A DNA stretch of 64,000 bases from Calidifontibacillus erzurumensis (GTDB lineage Bacteria; Bacillota; Bacilli; Bacillales; Bacillaceae_J), in assembly GCF_013303125.1 (NCBI RefSeq), contig NZ_JABTTE010000003.1:124001-188000 (forward strand). The letters run 5' to 3'. How positions within the stretch are numbered: the first letter of the stretch is position 1; every line of letters begins with the position of its first letter. The position numbers were made by a program, and so were the translations under genes. This document shows positions 44,439 to 53,015 of this stretch, piece after piece. Under the pieces are notes generated by a model. It was not told the origin of the DNA and did no database searches. It saw only the letters and a program-made list of their open reading frames with translations.

Positions 44439-45958
44439 CAATATACCTCCTTTCTGTCTATTAATCCGAGCAATTCTTTAGCCACTTTGATCGCTTCAAC
44501 TCCATTTTTTGCCATCGCATCAGCATTGACAGCTTGTACAAGACGCGGTTCAAAATTGAAAGGTGCACCACCAACTAAAATTTTCACCTGCTTCAATCCA
44601 TTTTCGTTTAGTAGCGTTCGCAATTGTTTAATTTCATCAGCTGTATGAATTATTAGTGCGGAAACACAAACTAATTTTGCATTTTTTTCTTTAACAGCAG
44701 CAACAAATTTTTCATTTGGTACAGACAAACCTAAATCCATTACATCAAATCCGGCCATTCGTAAGAAAGTGACGACAATTTTCCTTCCCAATGCATGGTA
44801 ATCTCCAAATGCATTGCCAATAATAATACTTCCTAAATTTTCCCTTTTACTTTCCTTTTCTAAAATAGGAATTAAAAGATTCATACAAGCTTCAATAATT
44901 TTTCCATTTACATATATTTCACTCAATGGAACAAGTCTATCAATTTGTTCTTTGCCAATTGTTTCTACGGTTCGCTCTAAAATATGTGTAGTTAAAAATG
45001 TGGGCTCTATCCCTTTCTCAAGAGCGTTTTGGAGAAGCAAGACACAAACTTCCAAATTTTCATTTTTAAAATTTTGATAAAATTGCTCATATAAATTAGA
45101 CGTATTAAAAATTTGTACACTATTCCTCTGTATACCTAACTCTTTGTATATGTCATCAAGCATTTCTTTTGTCGATTCTAAAAGATCTTTCAAAATCTTT
45201 TTTATATTTGCAAAGCTAATCTTATTATACTCAACCATAACAGAAACTTTTTCAATCAAGTCATAGATCTCTTTCAATGTTTCATCAAGCACGATAGATT
45301 CGTTTACAATTTTTTCACTATCCCTAAACATGGAAGTAAAACTACCTTTTTCTTGTTCTAATTCCTGAACAACATGGGATAAGGTTTGATTACTATCTTG
45401 TAATATTTTCGTCATTTCAGAAGTTTGAACAGTCAATTTACTTGTGGTATCGGTTATGTTCTTTGATGAATTGCTCGTCAAATTAGATAATTTTCCTACT
45501 TCTGTTGCAATTACTTTAAAAGCTGTCCCTTGCTGGCCAATCCGGTGCGCTTCAATATTGGCATTAATTGCAAGAATATTTGTTTGGAGGGATACATCTT
45601 TCAATACTTCAAACGTTTCTTTTAGACGTTTTCCCACTTCCAAATTTTCCTTATTCAGTTCAATGATTTTTCCATTCATTTCACTGTAATTTTCTTTTAA
45701 TAGAATCATTTTGTTTAAGTTATTTAATAGCAAATTTAATTGCTGGTCAATTTTTTGTTTCGTTCGTTCAGCAATTAATGTAATATAATTTTCGTTTCTA
45801 GTATAGCTAAAGTAAATCCTCTTAATTTGATTTAAATAATCACCTAGTGCACCCATAGATGTTTCTATATCTTCACAGTAATTAAACTGTGACAAAAGTA
45901 TACTCCGCTGATTTTCCAATTTCTTCTTTTGTTTTTCTAAGACCTCTTGGGTTGACAT
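44438..45958 (-). CDS. Soluble MCP-type coiled coil fused to a corrinoid (B12)-binding module
   Basis: A 506-residue cytosolic two-part protein. Residues about 1-275 are helical; about 118-165 match the signalling tip of methyl-accepting proteins in degenerate form (QTNILAINANIEAHR, then FKVIATEVGKLS). Residues about 288-370 form the four-helix cap and 376-500 the Rossmann domain of MtaC/MtbC-type corrinoid proteins, with the cobalt-ligand motif D386-Y-H388-x2-G391, SAL at 433-435 and GGAPF. The CarH photoreceptor Trp position is not conserved. Sensing of corrinoid methylation or redox state is inferred. ATG at 45958 follows AGGGTGATTTCA. Confidence 0.85.
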   Translation of the reverse strand: MSTQEVLEKQKKKLENQRSILLSQFNYCEDIETSMGALGDYLNQIKRIYFSYTRNENYITLIAERTKQKIDQQLNLLLNNLNKMILLKENYSEMNGKIIELNKENLEVGKRLKETFEVLKDVSLQTNILAINANIEAHRIGQQGTAFKVIATEVGKLSNLTSNSSKNITDTTSKLTVQTSEMTKILQDSNQTLSHVVQELEQEKGSFTSMFRDSEKIVNESIVLDETLKEIYDLIEKVSVMVEYNKISFANIKKILKDLLESTKEMLDDIYKELGIQRNSVQIFNTSNLYEQFYQNFKNENLEVCVLLLQNALEKGIEPTFLTTHILERTVETIGKEQIDRLVPLSEIYVNGKIIEACMNLLIPILEKESKRENLGSIIIGNAFGDYHALGRKIVVTFLRMAGFDVMDLGLSVPNEKFVAAVKEKNAKLVCVSALIIHTADEIKQLRTLLNENGLKQVKILVGGAPFNFEPRLVQAVNADAMAKNGVEAIKVAKELLGLIDRKEVY

Positions 45959-46269
45959 TGAAATCACCCTACCTATGAAAAATTAGTAGACTTATTTTAT
46001 TACTATTTCGAATATTTCTATATTAAAATATAATAAAATAAAAGTGAATTTATATTTGTGATAAAAATCACTAAAAATTTAAATAAGTGGAAAAATTTTT
46101 GATTTTTTTGTTATTATAGAAAATAACAGTAAAAAATGTATTTTACTAGATTTAAAAAACTGTTTTATTTGAAATTTTCGTATATTCAATGAAATTATAT
46201 AGATAAATATTCCAATTAAATTTATAATTTATTAAAAATAGATTAAACAGAAAGAAAGAAGGGCTTTTT
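45959..46269. other. Divergent AT-rich promoter region
   Basis: About 310 bp between the corrinoid-sensor operon and the kinase gene. Extremely AT-rich; I see no cobalamin riboswitch and no clear operator. It must hold both promoters. Confidence 0.4.
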
Positions 46270-47424
46270 ATGAAAATAAAACTTAAGTCTAATGAAAACG
46301 GATTCAATAATACACGGAGATTTCTTATTGATAATAAAGAAGAAATTTTGAAATTATGGGGAAAAGAGTTAAAAGTAAATACTAATTCGAATGAAAAAGA
46401 ATCAATTCGAAAAAACGGAGCTCTGTTGTATGAACTATTATTACGTTCTCTTGGGAACAACATCTCAGAAGAAGACATAAAATTATTGGCCTACAATGTT
46501 GCTAAAGAGCGCGCAGATATGAATATAAATATTGGATGCTTTATATATAATGTTAATCTTGAAAGGAGTATGATTCTAAAATATATTAATCAATCCGGTT
46601 TACCTTTGGAGGAAATTATTCCAACCATCGAAATTATTAATAAACAATTTGATTTATTTTGCTATTTTGCGGTGACACGATATACAGAATTGATCGATTT
46701 AAAATTACAAGAAAAAAACTTAATTATTTCACGATCACACAATGATAGACTTGCAATTCTTGGACAAATGTCTTCCAGTTTTGTTCACGAATTTCGGAAT
46801 CCTCTAACTTCCGTAATTGGATTTGTTAAATTGCTTAAAAATGATAATCCAGATATGCCATATCTTGATATTATCAGCAAAGAACTTGAACAACTAAAGT
46901 TTCGAATTACACAATTTCTTCACATTTCAAAAATGAATATTGTTAATGAAAGTAAATTTGAAATGATTTCAATGAAGTCATTAATAGAAGAAGTAGCAGA
47001 CTTCCTATACCCAAGCATTGTTGATGGAAATATCAATATTTCTTCACGTATCGATCCTGAAGCTATTGTATTCGGCGATAAAAATGAATTAAAACAAGTG
47101 TTTCTAAACATATTAATGAATGCCATTGATGCTGTAAGAGAAAATAAAGGAGAACGAAATATTACAATACATACTGATATTAATAAAGAAATCGTTTCAA
47201 TTAGTATTATCAACAATGGTCCACCAATTAGTGCTGAAACATTAAAATTAATTTTCGAACCTTTTTATACAACGAAAAAATTAGGTACAGGAATAGGATT
47301 ATATGTAAGTAAAAATATTATTGAAAATCATAATGGTAAAATCAGTTGTTTTTCCAATAACGAAAAGACAATGTTTCAAATCAAGTTACCTATTTATAAA
47401 GATCAAGAAGAATCTATCCTTTAA
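46270..47424 (+). CDS. Soluble sensor histidine kinase (HisK_N-type N-terminus)
   Basis: A 384-residue cytosolic kinase. Residues about 1-155 are helical and start IDNKEEILKLWGKEL, resembling the HisK_N / RsbR-N globin-like sensor domains of Bacillus sporulation-type kinases. The H box is SSFVHEFRNPLTSVIG (His near 177); N box NILMNAIDAV; G boxes with GTGIGLYVSK. No transmembrane helix and no receiver or cognate regulator nearby. It could feed the sporulation phosphorelay or pair functionally with the divergent corrinoid-sensor operon; both are guesses. ATG follows AAGAAGGGCTTTTT. Confidence 0.85.
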   Translation: MKIKLKSNENGFNNTRRFLIDNKEEILKLWGKELKVNTNSNEKESIRKNGALLYELLLRSLGNNISEEDIKLLAYNVAKERADMNINIGCFIYNVNLERSMILKYINQSGLPLEEIIPTIEIINKQFDLFCYFAVTRYTELIDLKLQEKNLIISRSHNDRLAILGQMSSSFVHEFRNPLTSVIGFVKLLKNDNPDMPYLDIISKELEQLKFRITQFLHISKMNIVNESKFEMISMKSLIEEVADFLYPSIVDGNINISSRIDPEAIVFGDKNELKQVFLNILMNAIDAVRENKGERNITIHTDINKEIVSISIINNGPPISAETLKLIFEPFYTTKKLGTGIGLYVSKNIIENHNGKISCFSNNEKTMFQIKLPIYKDQEESIL

Positions 47425-47657
47425 GCTGGTCCTACCCTATCCCAATAATACAGGACATAGAGTTTTTATTTGGTTCAAAAATGTGCCGTCTCCCGAAATG
47501 ACCCCTTAGGTTTTACATCAAATTTCAGAACACTGTTTTGTCTCAACGGAAATGTTATTATTCTAATAGCTTTATTGCCTCAAATGTAAGATTTACTGCA
47601 TTATGTGTTAAAAGTATTCCAGGAAAACCTCTTTAACTTCTAAAGACAATAATTATA
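47425..47657. other. Non-coding stretch, possible insertion-sequence scar
   Basis: About 230 bp with locally higher GC than its surroundings around 47435-47510. The segment with GTGCCGTCTCCCGAAATGACC looks unlike the neighbouring AT-rich spacer and could be a remnant of an insertion sequence end; I found no inverted-repeat partner or target duplication. Confidence 0.25.
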
Positions 47658-47708
47658 AAAGGGCTTTCCAGAAAGTCGAAAATCGACCATGGATCGCCCT
47701 TTCTTTAT
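47658..47708 (+). terminator. Composite hairpin terminator
   Basis: AAAGGGC pairs with GCCCTTT, with an inner GTCGA/TCGAC stem, followed by CTTTATC. It probably ends transcription from the kinase side. Confidence 0.65.
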
Positions 47709-47779
47709 CTATAAATGTTGAATAATCGACGTTTTGCAAATACTTTTTATGAACTTTTTTCTATCAAATTTTCAATAAT

Positions 47780-48451
47780 TTATTTATAAATTCCGTACGT
47801 TTTATTTACATCTTGGATAAAAATAATCCCCATTCCTGGTTCATCAATTTTGAGTTTTTTTCTAATCGCAGACACAATTGCTTCCGTGCTTTCTTTTTCA
47901 GACAATATTAAAACAATTTCTTTTTCAGGTTCAATTGCCATTGAAAACAATTTACTTGTTTCATGAATCCCAGAACCTCTTCCATTGATGACTGTTCCTC
48001 CTTTTGAACCCGCTTCGACCGCTGCATCAATTACTTTCTCGGCTTTCCCTTTATCTACGATTACCGTTATAGCATGGTACATTGAGTTTTGAACCTCTCT
48101 TTCTTCCTGAATTTGTTCATTGTTGCAACTTCTTGCTCCAATGATTTGCAACACAGAAGTTGTAAATGCAATACCATGATTCGGTTTAGAAAATTTAAAT
48201 TTTTTTTCAAGGTGTTCCAATGCATATTCTGCAGTTTTTTTATTAGTAACCATTAATACAATTTCTTTTCTAACATCGTTAATCGCTAATAATTCTAATA
48301 AGCGATTTTTAATGGTACCCTTTCCTAGCAAAACCGTTCCACCAGAAACCCCACATTTCTTAGCTGTTTGCAAAATTTTGCTGCCTAAACCATTATTGAC
48401 AATGACACATATGAGTTCAAAATCAGATGTTTCTGAATTACTCAGCATCAT
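47780..48451 (-). CDS. Tandem PII-like protein
   Basis: A 223-residue protein of two PII (GlnK)-type ferredoxin-fold domains in one chain. Domain 1 is about 9-107 (ELICVIVNNGLGSKILQTAK, GVSGGTVLLGKG) and domain 2 about 125-220 (AITVIVDKGKAEKVIDAAVE, GSKGGTVINGRG). The T-loop Tyr of GlnB is not evident. PII domains sense ADP/ATP or other small ligands and bind transporters. Its start overlaps the end of the DUF1538 gene by 14 nt, so it probably controls that membrane protein. Confidence 0.85.
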   Translation of the reverse strand: MMLSNSETSDFELICVIVNNGLGSKILQTAKKCGVSGGTVLLGKGTIKNRLLELLAINDVRKEIVLMVTNKKTAEYALEHLEKKFKFSKPNHGIAFTTSVLQIIGARSCNNEQIQEEREVQNSMYHAITVIVDKGKAEKVIDAAVEAGSKGGTVINGRGSGIHETSKLFSMAIEPEKEIVLILSEKESTEAIVSAIRKKLKIDEPGMGIIFIQDVNKTYGIYK

Positions 48452-49937
48452 TCATTACTACTCCTTTTTTTGTTGATTTTAATTTATAAATAAACCCTAA
48501 TACTTGCAGTGCAATTAATGGTGTCAAAGCAACCATGGCAATCATTCCGAACCCGTCTACTAACACATTCGCTCCTTCTATTGCCTCCGCTGCACCTTGG
48601 ATAAATGCTAAAATAAACGTTGCAGTCATCGGTCCTGATGCGACCCCACCTGAATCAAATGCAATCCCAACAAACAGTTTTGGTACGAAATACATCATCG
48701 CAATGGCAATGATATACCCCGGTAATAGATAATGCCACAACTGCAAATCAGGAACTAAAATTCTAATCATAGATAATCCAACCGCAATACCAACACCAAT
48801 CGATAAAGAAAATAAAACCATTTTTCGCCTTACATATCCGCTCGTAACATCTTCAATTTGATGCGTTAACACGTGAACAGCAGGTTCAGCCAAAATTACT
48901 ACAAATCCTAAAATAAAAGCGATAATAATTACGTAAGCTTTATTATTCATGGATGCAATTTGATATCCTACAGCTGTTCCTACATCCATGAATCCAGCAT
49001 TTACACCAAGTAAAAAGAGGACAAGTCCAACAAAAGTAAACAACACACCCATTAATATTTTATAGACCGCTTTCTTAGACATTTTAAACGAAATTTTCTG
49101 AAATACAAGAAAAATTATTAAAATAGGTGCTAATGCCATAGTTATTTCAAATGCAATAATTGGTAGTTTTTGTAAATACGGTCCTATAATTGACGATGAA
49201 AACTCATGATGTTCTAAACTCCCTGAGATTTTATCTGTACCTTTGATAATGTTCATGATCATAACAGAGATAATCGCCCCAGCTGAAGCTATTGCTACTA
49301 AACCAAAACTATCTTTTTCTGAAGCTTTACTATCTTTTTTTAATGAAGATACACCTAAAGCAAGTGCTAAAATGAATGGAACAGTTAATGCCCCTGTCGT
49401 TGCTCCGGATGAATCAAATGATATTGCTAAAAATTCTGGGGAAGTAAATAATGAAAGGACAAAAATAATTACATATAAAATTGTTAATAATTTATATAAA
49501 GGATAATTGTATACAATCCTCGCCAATCCTACAGCAATAAGTGCGCCAATACCAATTGAAACAACAACTACTAAACTAAACTTCGATATTTTCCCAGCAG
49601 AAACAAAATCAACTTGTCCTGCAAGAATATGCAAATCAGGTTCAGCAACTGAGATAAAAAAACCAAGTGCTAATCCAGCTAATAATACTACTAATAATTT
49701 ATTTGATTTCGCAACTAATGCTCCCATTTTTTGTCCAATAGGTGTAATTCCTATATCAACACCAAACAAAAATATCGATAAACCAATGATGATTAAAATA
49801 GCTCCTAAAATAAACCGAATAATTAATACTGTTTCTAAATTCGTTAGAGTAAAGTTTAAAATTAAGACGATAAATGTTATGGGAAGAACAGCATACAATA
49901 CTTCAATCAACTTTGAAACTAATACATTCAATGACAT
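48438..49937 (-). CDS. DUF1538 membrane protein, duplicated permease-like
   Basis: A 499-residue protein of about 12-14 helices built from two homologous halves. Matching pieces are LFGVDIGITPIGQKMG / LLGVNAGFMDVGTAVG, then VAEPDLHILAGQVDFVSAG / LAEPAVHVLTHQIEDVTSG, and SFDSSGATTGALTVPFILA / AFDSGGVASGPMTATFILA. This inverted- or tandem-repeat architecture is typical of ion-coupled transporters, but no substrate is established. The coupled PII-like gene suggests regulation by a nitrogen, carbon or nucleotide signal. ATG follows AGAAAGGAATGAG. Confidence 0.85.
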   Translation of the reverse strand: MSLNVLVSKLIEVLYAVLPITFIVLILNFTLTNLETVLIIRFILGAILIIIGLSIFLFGVDIGITPIGQKMGALVAKSNKLLVVLLAGLALGFFISVAEPDLHILAGQVDFVSAGKISKFSLVVVVSIGIGALIAVGLARIVYNYPLYKLLTILYVIIFVLSLFTSPEFLAISFDSSGATTGALTVPFILALALGVSSLKKDSKASEKDSFGLVAIASAGAIISVMIMNIIKGTDKISGSLEHHEFSSSIIGPYLQKLPIIAFEITMALAPILIIFLVFQKISFKMSKKAVYKILMGVLFTFVGLVLFLLGVNAGFMDVGTAVGYQIASMNNKAYVIIIAFILGFVVILAEPAVHVLTHQIEDVTSGYVRRKMVLFSLSIGVGIAVGLSMIRILVPDLQLWHYLLPGYIIAIAMMYFVPKLFVGIAFDSGGVASGPMTATFILAFIQGAAEAIEGANVLVDGFGMIAMVALTPLIALQVLGFIYKLKSTKKGVVMNDAE

Positions 49938-50063
49938 CTCATTCCTTTCTATTTGTTTTGATACAAATTTTTTTAAAAGCTGGACTGGTAATAAATTCTG
50001 GTATATTATTGAAATTTCTTATAGGATTTGACAAATTCCAATCATTCTTAAAGGTTCACAAAA

Positions 50064-50630
50064 TTACAAATTCACATCAACTTTCACTAAATAATTTTCA
50101 TTTTTGTCAATTCCTATATAATGCAAAGTTTCTGATGATGATTGGTGATTAAATATTCTGGATAATATGGAAATCGCAATCCCTTTTCGATAAGCATGGT
50201 AACCAAATGTTTTTCTTAACGTATGTGTGCCGATATTTCCAGGGATCCCAACCTCTTTAGCTGCACTATTAATAATTCGGTAAGCTTGTTGACGAGTGAT
50301 TGGCTTTTCGTTTTTCTTTGATATAAAAAGATAATCGTCCTTTTTCAAATCAGCTTGTGCTAAATATTTTTTCAGCTCTTTTTTCACACTGTTGTTAATA
50401 TAGAATGGGGTTAAAGCATCATTAACACTTCCATTTTTCACGTAAACAAATTCCTTTACATCCTCCCCATCCCATACATCACAAACCTTCAAGGAAAGCA
50501 AATCACTGACTCTCATTCCAGTATTAATTCCAAAAACGAAAAATAATAAATCTCTCTGTGAATGTTGCCTTAGTAATCGTTTCATGGCCTTAATATCTGC
50601 AATATTTTTAATTGGTTCAACGTATTTCAC
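50064..50630 (-). CDS. Small tyrosine recombinase, catalytic domain only
   Basis: A 188-residue site-specific integrase made of the catalytic domain alone. Active-site residues seen are R (NTGMRVSDL), H-x2-R (GTHTLRKTF), H (FNHQSS) and the nucleophile Tyr (LHYIG). The N-terminal core-binding domain of phage integrases is missing, as in Bacillus YoeC. No attachment site, transposon or phage genes lie nearby. GTG start at 50630 after AGGAGGCAACTTCA. Confidence 0.85.
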   Translation of the reverse strand: MKYVEPIKNIADIKAMKRLLRQHSQRDLLFFVFGINTGMRVSDLLSLKVCDVWDGEDVKEFVYVKNGSVNDALTPFYINNSVKKELKKYLAQADLKKDDYLFISKKNEKPITRQQAYRIINSAAKEVGIPGNIGTHTLRKTFGYHAYRKGIAISILSRIFNHQSSSETLHYIGIDKNENYLVKVDVNL

Positions 50631-50869
50631 TGAAGTTGCCTCCTGAAATATATGTTACACAATCGAATTATAACATTTATTAAGTTACATTAAAACCCTT
50701 ACATTTTATTTAAATTAAGATATTTTTCTTTCAATATTGAACCACGTATTTTTGATGGTGAACACTAAAAGTTTGTAAAAAAATATTGCTTCAAATAAAC
50801 CTGTCCTGTTATTATAAAAGGTGCCTTAATTTCCCAAATATCAAGTAGTAAAATTGGAGGTGAACTTGA

Positions 50870-51739
50870 ATGGGAGCGAATAAACATAAACAAAGCAAGT
50901 TAAAAATGATTATCAAGGGAATCATCATTATTCTTGGAGGATTTATTGCTGCATATGGATTGGAAGCTGTTTTAATTCCAAACAATGTATCTGATGGCGG
51001 TGTAACCGGACTTAGCATTGTTGGTTCACAATTATTCGGATTACCACTAGGAGCTTTAATCGCTTTGATCAATCTGCCTTTTATATGGATGGGGTACCAG
51101 CAAATTGGAAAAAGTTTTGCAATTTTTTCTATTATCGGAATTGCGTCCCTATCAATTGGCACAATGCTTATGCACCATATTCCAACTATAATAGAAGGAG
51201 ATACTTTATTAATTACAGTTGTTGGCGGAATTATCCTCGGCTTAGGTATGGGATTAGCACTCCGTAATGGAGGTGCACTAGATGGTATAGACATGCTGGC
51301 AGTACTTCTTTCTAGGAAATTGCCTTTTGGTACGAGCGATCTCATATTAATTCTAAACTTTTTTGTATTTATTTTTGTTTCCATTGTCTTCGGTTTAAAA
51401 GGGGCTATTCTTTCAGCAATTGCTTACTTCATTGCCTCAAAGGTTATTCATATTGTTGAAGAAGGTTTAAGCGGTTCAAAAACTTTCAAAATTATTACTA
51501 CTCAACCAGAACTAATGGTTGAAACAATTCGCAATCGCCTTGGCCGAAGCGCAACTTATTCCGATGTATACGGCGGATATACAAACAATAAATTTAAAGA
51601 AATTACTTGTGTTATTAACCGTTTAGAAGAAAGTAAAATGAAAGAAATCATTAATGAAATTGACGAAAATGCTTTTATTACGGTTTATGACGTTGCAGAA
51701 GTAAAGGGTGGAAGTTTTCGAAAAAGGAATATCCATTAA
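50870..51739 (+). CDS. YitT-family membrane protein (YitT plus DUF2179)
   Basis: A 289-residue protein with five or six helices of the YitT domain (AYGLEAVLIPNNVSDGGVTGLS, NGGALDGIDMLAVLLSRK) and a C-terminal cytosolic DUF2179 domain (about 210-280, YSDVYGGYTNNKFKEITCVI) that resembles ACT/PII-like folds. Bacilli carry many paralogues; the substrate is unknown. ATG follows GGAGGTGAACTTGA. Confidence 0.88.
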   Translation: MGANKHKQSKLKMIIKGIIIILGGFIAAYGLEAVLIPNNVSDGGVTGLSIVGSQLFGLPLGALIALINLPFIWMGYQQIGKSFAIFSIIGIASLSIGTMLMHHIPTIIEGDTLLITVVGGIILGLGMGLALRNGGALDGIDMLAVLLSRKLPFGTSDLILILNFFVFIFVSIVFGLKGAILSAIAYFIASKVIHIVEEGLSGSKTFKIITTQPELMVETIRNRLGRSATYSDVYGGYTNNKFKEITCVINRLEESKMKEIINEIDENAFITVYDVAEVKGGSFRKRNIH

Positions 51740-51800
51740 TGGAAAAGAGGCAGGAAGTGTTGGAAATGTCATTTTCTTATACTCCCCTCTATAATCCCCC

Positions 51801-51840
51801 TTTCAAATTCCTCTCTCAAAGAATTTGAAAAGTTTTCTTG
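51801..51840 (+). terminator. Terminator after the yitT-like gene
   Basis: TTTCAAATTC (51801-51810) pairs with GAATTTGAAA (51821-51830), followed by AGTTTTCTT. Confidence 0.8.
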
Positions 51841-51866
51841 AATATAATAATGATTTGTTGTATTAT
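51838..51866 (+). promoter_or_regulatory. Promoter of sdpRI
   Basis: TTGAAT (51838-51843), a 17-bp spacer, then TATTAT (51861-51866). The operator palindrome begins 3 bp after the -10, covering the start site. Confidence 0.65.
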
Positions 51867-51868
51867 AA

Positions 51869-51888
51869 ATTTAGATAATTATCTAAAT
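51869..51888. promoter_or_regulatory. SdpR operator, 20-bp perfect palindrome
   Basis: ATTTAGATAATTATCTAAAT is identical on both strands and lies between the -10 and the sdpR start. ArsR/SdpR-type dimers bind such sites; autorepression is inferred. Confidence 0.75.
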
Positions 51889-51914
51889 ATCTAATTAAAA
51901 ACGAGGCGATCTTT

Positions 51915-52184
51915 ATGAATGAATCGTTTAAAGCTTTGTCAGATCCTACTCGCAGGAAAATCATACGCCTCCTTAAAGAAAAGGATATGACTGCTGGTGA
52001 AATTGCTGATCATTTTGAAATGTCCAAACCAAGTATATCCCACCATCTTAATCAGTTAAAGCAAGCAAAACTTGTGCTCGATGAAAGGCAAGGACAACAT
52101 ATTGTTTATTCTTTAAATACATCAGTGGTCCAAGAAATTTTGGGCTGGTTTTTAGATATACTAGGTAAAGAGGAGGAAAAGTAA
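51915..52184 (+). CDS. sdpR: SdpR-like ArsR-family repressor
   Basis: An 89-residue winged-helix repressor. The helix-turn-helix reads MTAGEIADHFEMSKPSISHHLNQLK and the start FKALSDPTRRKIIRLLKE is typical of SdpR/ArsR. There are no metal-binding Cys pairs. In B. subtilis, SdpR represses its own gene and sdpI until sequestered by SdpI loaded with the SdpC toxin. Its stop overlaps the sdpI ATG by 1 nt (TAATG). Confidence 0.88.
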   Translation: MNESFKALSDPTRRKIIRLLKEKDMTAGEIADHFEMSKPSISHHLNQLKQAKLVLDERQGQHIVYSLNTSVVQEILGWFLDILGKEEEK

Positions 52185-52846
52185 TGAACACCAGCAAAAT
52201 AAAATGGAACAAAATTGATCTCATCAGCTTAATAATCGTTCTTATTCCGATTGTTATGACGATTTTTGTATATCAAAAATTGCCGGACGAACTCGCTGTT
52301 CATTTTGGTATTAATGGAGAACCGGACGGCTATCAAGGAAAAAGGAGTTTTTTGCTGTTAAATATCCTTATGCTTTTTGGGATTCCTATCTTATTGAAAA
52401 TCATTCGTTATATCGATCCGAAAAAAAGGAACTATGAAAAATTCGAAGCAACTTATGATATGTTTCGCTTATTGATTACGATTTTTCTAAGTTTTATGGT
52501 TATAGCTATTCTTCTGTTTAATTTAGGTTTTTCGATTAATATCCAAATGGTTGTTTTAATTGGTATCGGCATAATCTTTATGTTTTTCGGCAATTATATG
52601 TCTCGGATCCGGTTCAACTATATGGTTGGGATTCGTACACCTTGGACTTTGGCGAATGAAGAAGTGTGGCGCCGCACCCATCGTTTAGGTGGACCACTTT
52701 GGTTTATTGGCGGAATTGCGATCATTTTTATTGCTTTTCTACCTGGAAAGATGGCATTTATTTTTATGATGGTACTTACAGCGATAATCACATTCATACC
52801 AGTTATTTATTCCTTTATTCTTTACAAGAAGTTAGATCAACAATAA
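52184..52846 (+). CDS. sdpI: SdpI-like immunity/signalling membrane protein
   Basis: A 220-residue membrane protein with the DUF1648 segment LPDELAVHFGINGEPDGYQGK followed by the SdpI core GNYMSRIRFNYMVGIRTPWTL and RRTHRLGG, with six predicted helices. In B. subtilis it gives immunity to the SdpC cannibalism toxin and sequesters SdpR. No sdpABC toxin genes are in the window, so this is an orphan pair that may protect from neighbours or respond to envelope signals. Confidence 0.9.
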   Translation: MNTSKIKWNKIDLISLIIVLIPIVMTIFVYQKLPDELAVHFGINGEPDGYQGKRSFLLLNILMLFGIPILLKIIRYIDPKKRNYEKFEATYDMFRLLITIFLSFMVIAILLFNLGFSINIQMVVLIGIGIIFMFFGNYMSRIRFNYMVGIRTPWTLANEEVWRRTHRLGGPLWFIGGIAIIFIAFLPGKMAFIFMMVLTAIITFIPVIYSFILYKKLDQQ

Positions 52847-52971
52847 GGTATAGAGAACAAGATTCCAAACCAATTTGCAGATTCTTACTAAAAAAAAAAA
52901 CAGTACTCCATGATTTTCATTTTTTTAAATTCAATACTTTATATATGAATATTTTTGACTTGAGCATAAAA

Positions 52972-53015
52972 AAACCATTTGTCCTAAAAATGCAACAAAT
53001 GGTTTCTTTTTTTTT
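52972..53015. terminator. Bidirectional terminator between sdpI and the PilZ gene
   Basis: AAACCATTTGT pairs with ACAAATGGTTT, followed by C and nine T's on the plus strand and preceded by A's that serve the minus strand. Confidence 0.88.

Noticed and set aside
45959-46269. Cobalamin riboswitch ahead of the corrinoid-binding gene
   Set aside because: Looked for a B12-box-like motif and the long aptamer; the region is short and AT-rich with none.
47430-47520. Possible insertion-sequence end between the kinase and PII-like genes
   Set aside because: Only an impression of foreign composition; no inverted repeats, target duplication or transposase fragment could be shown.
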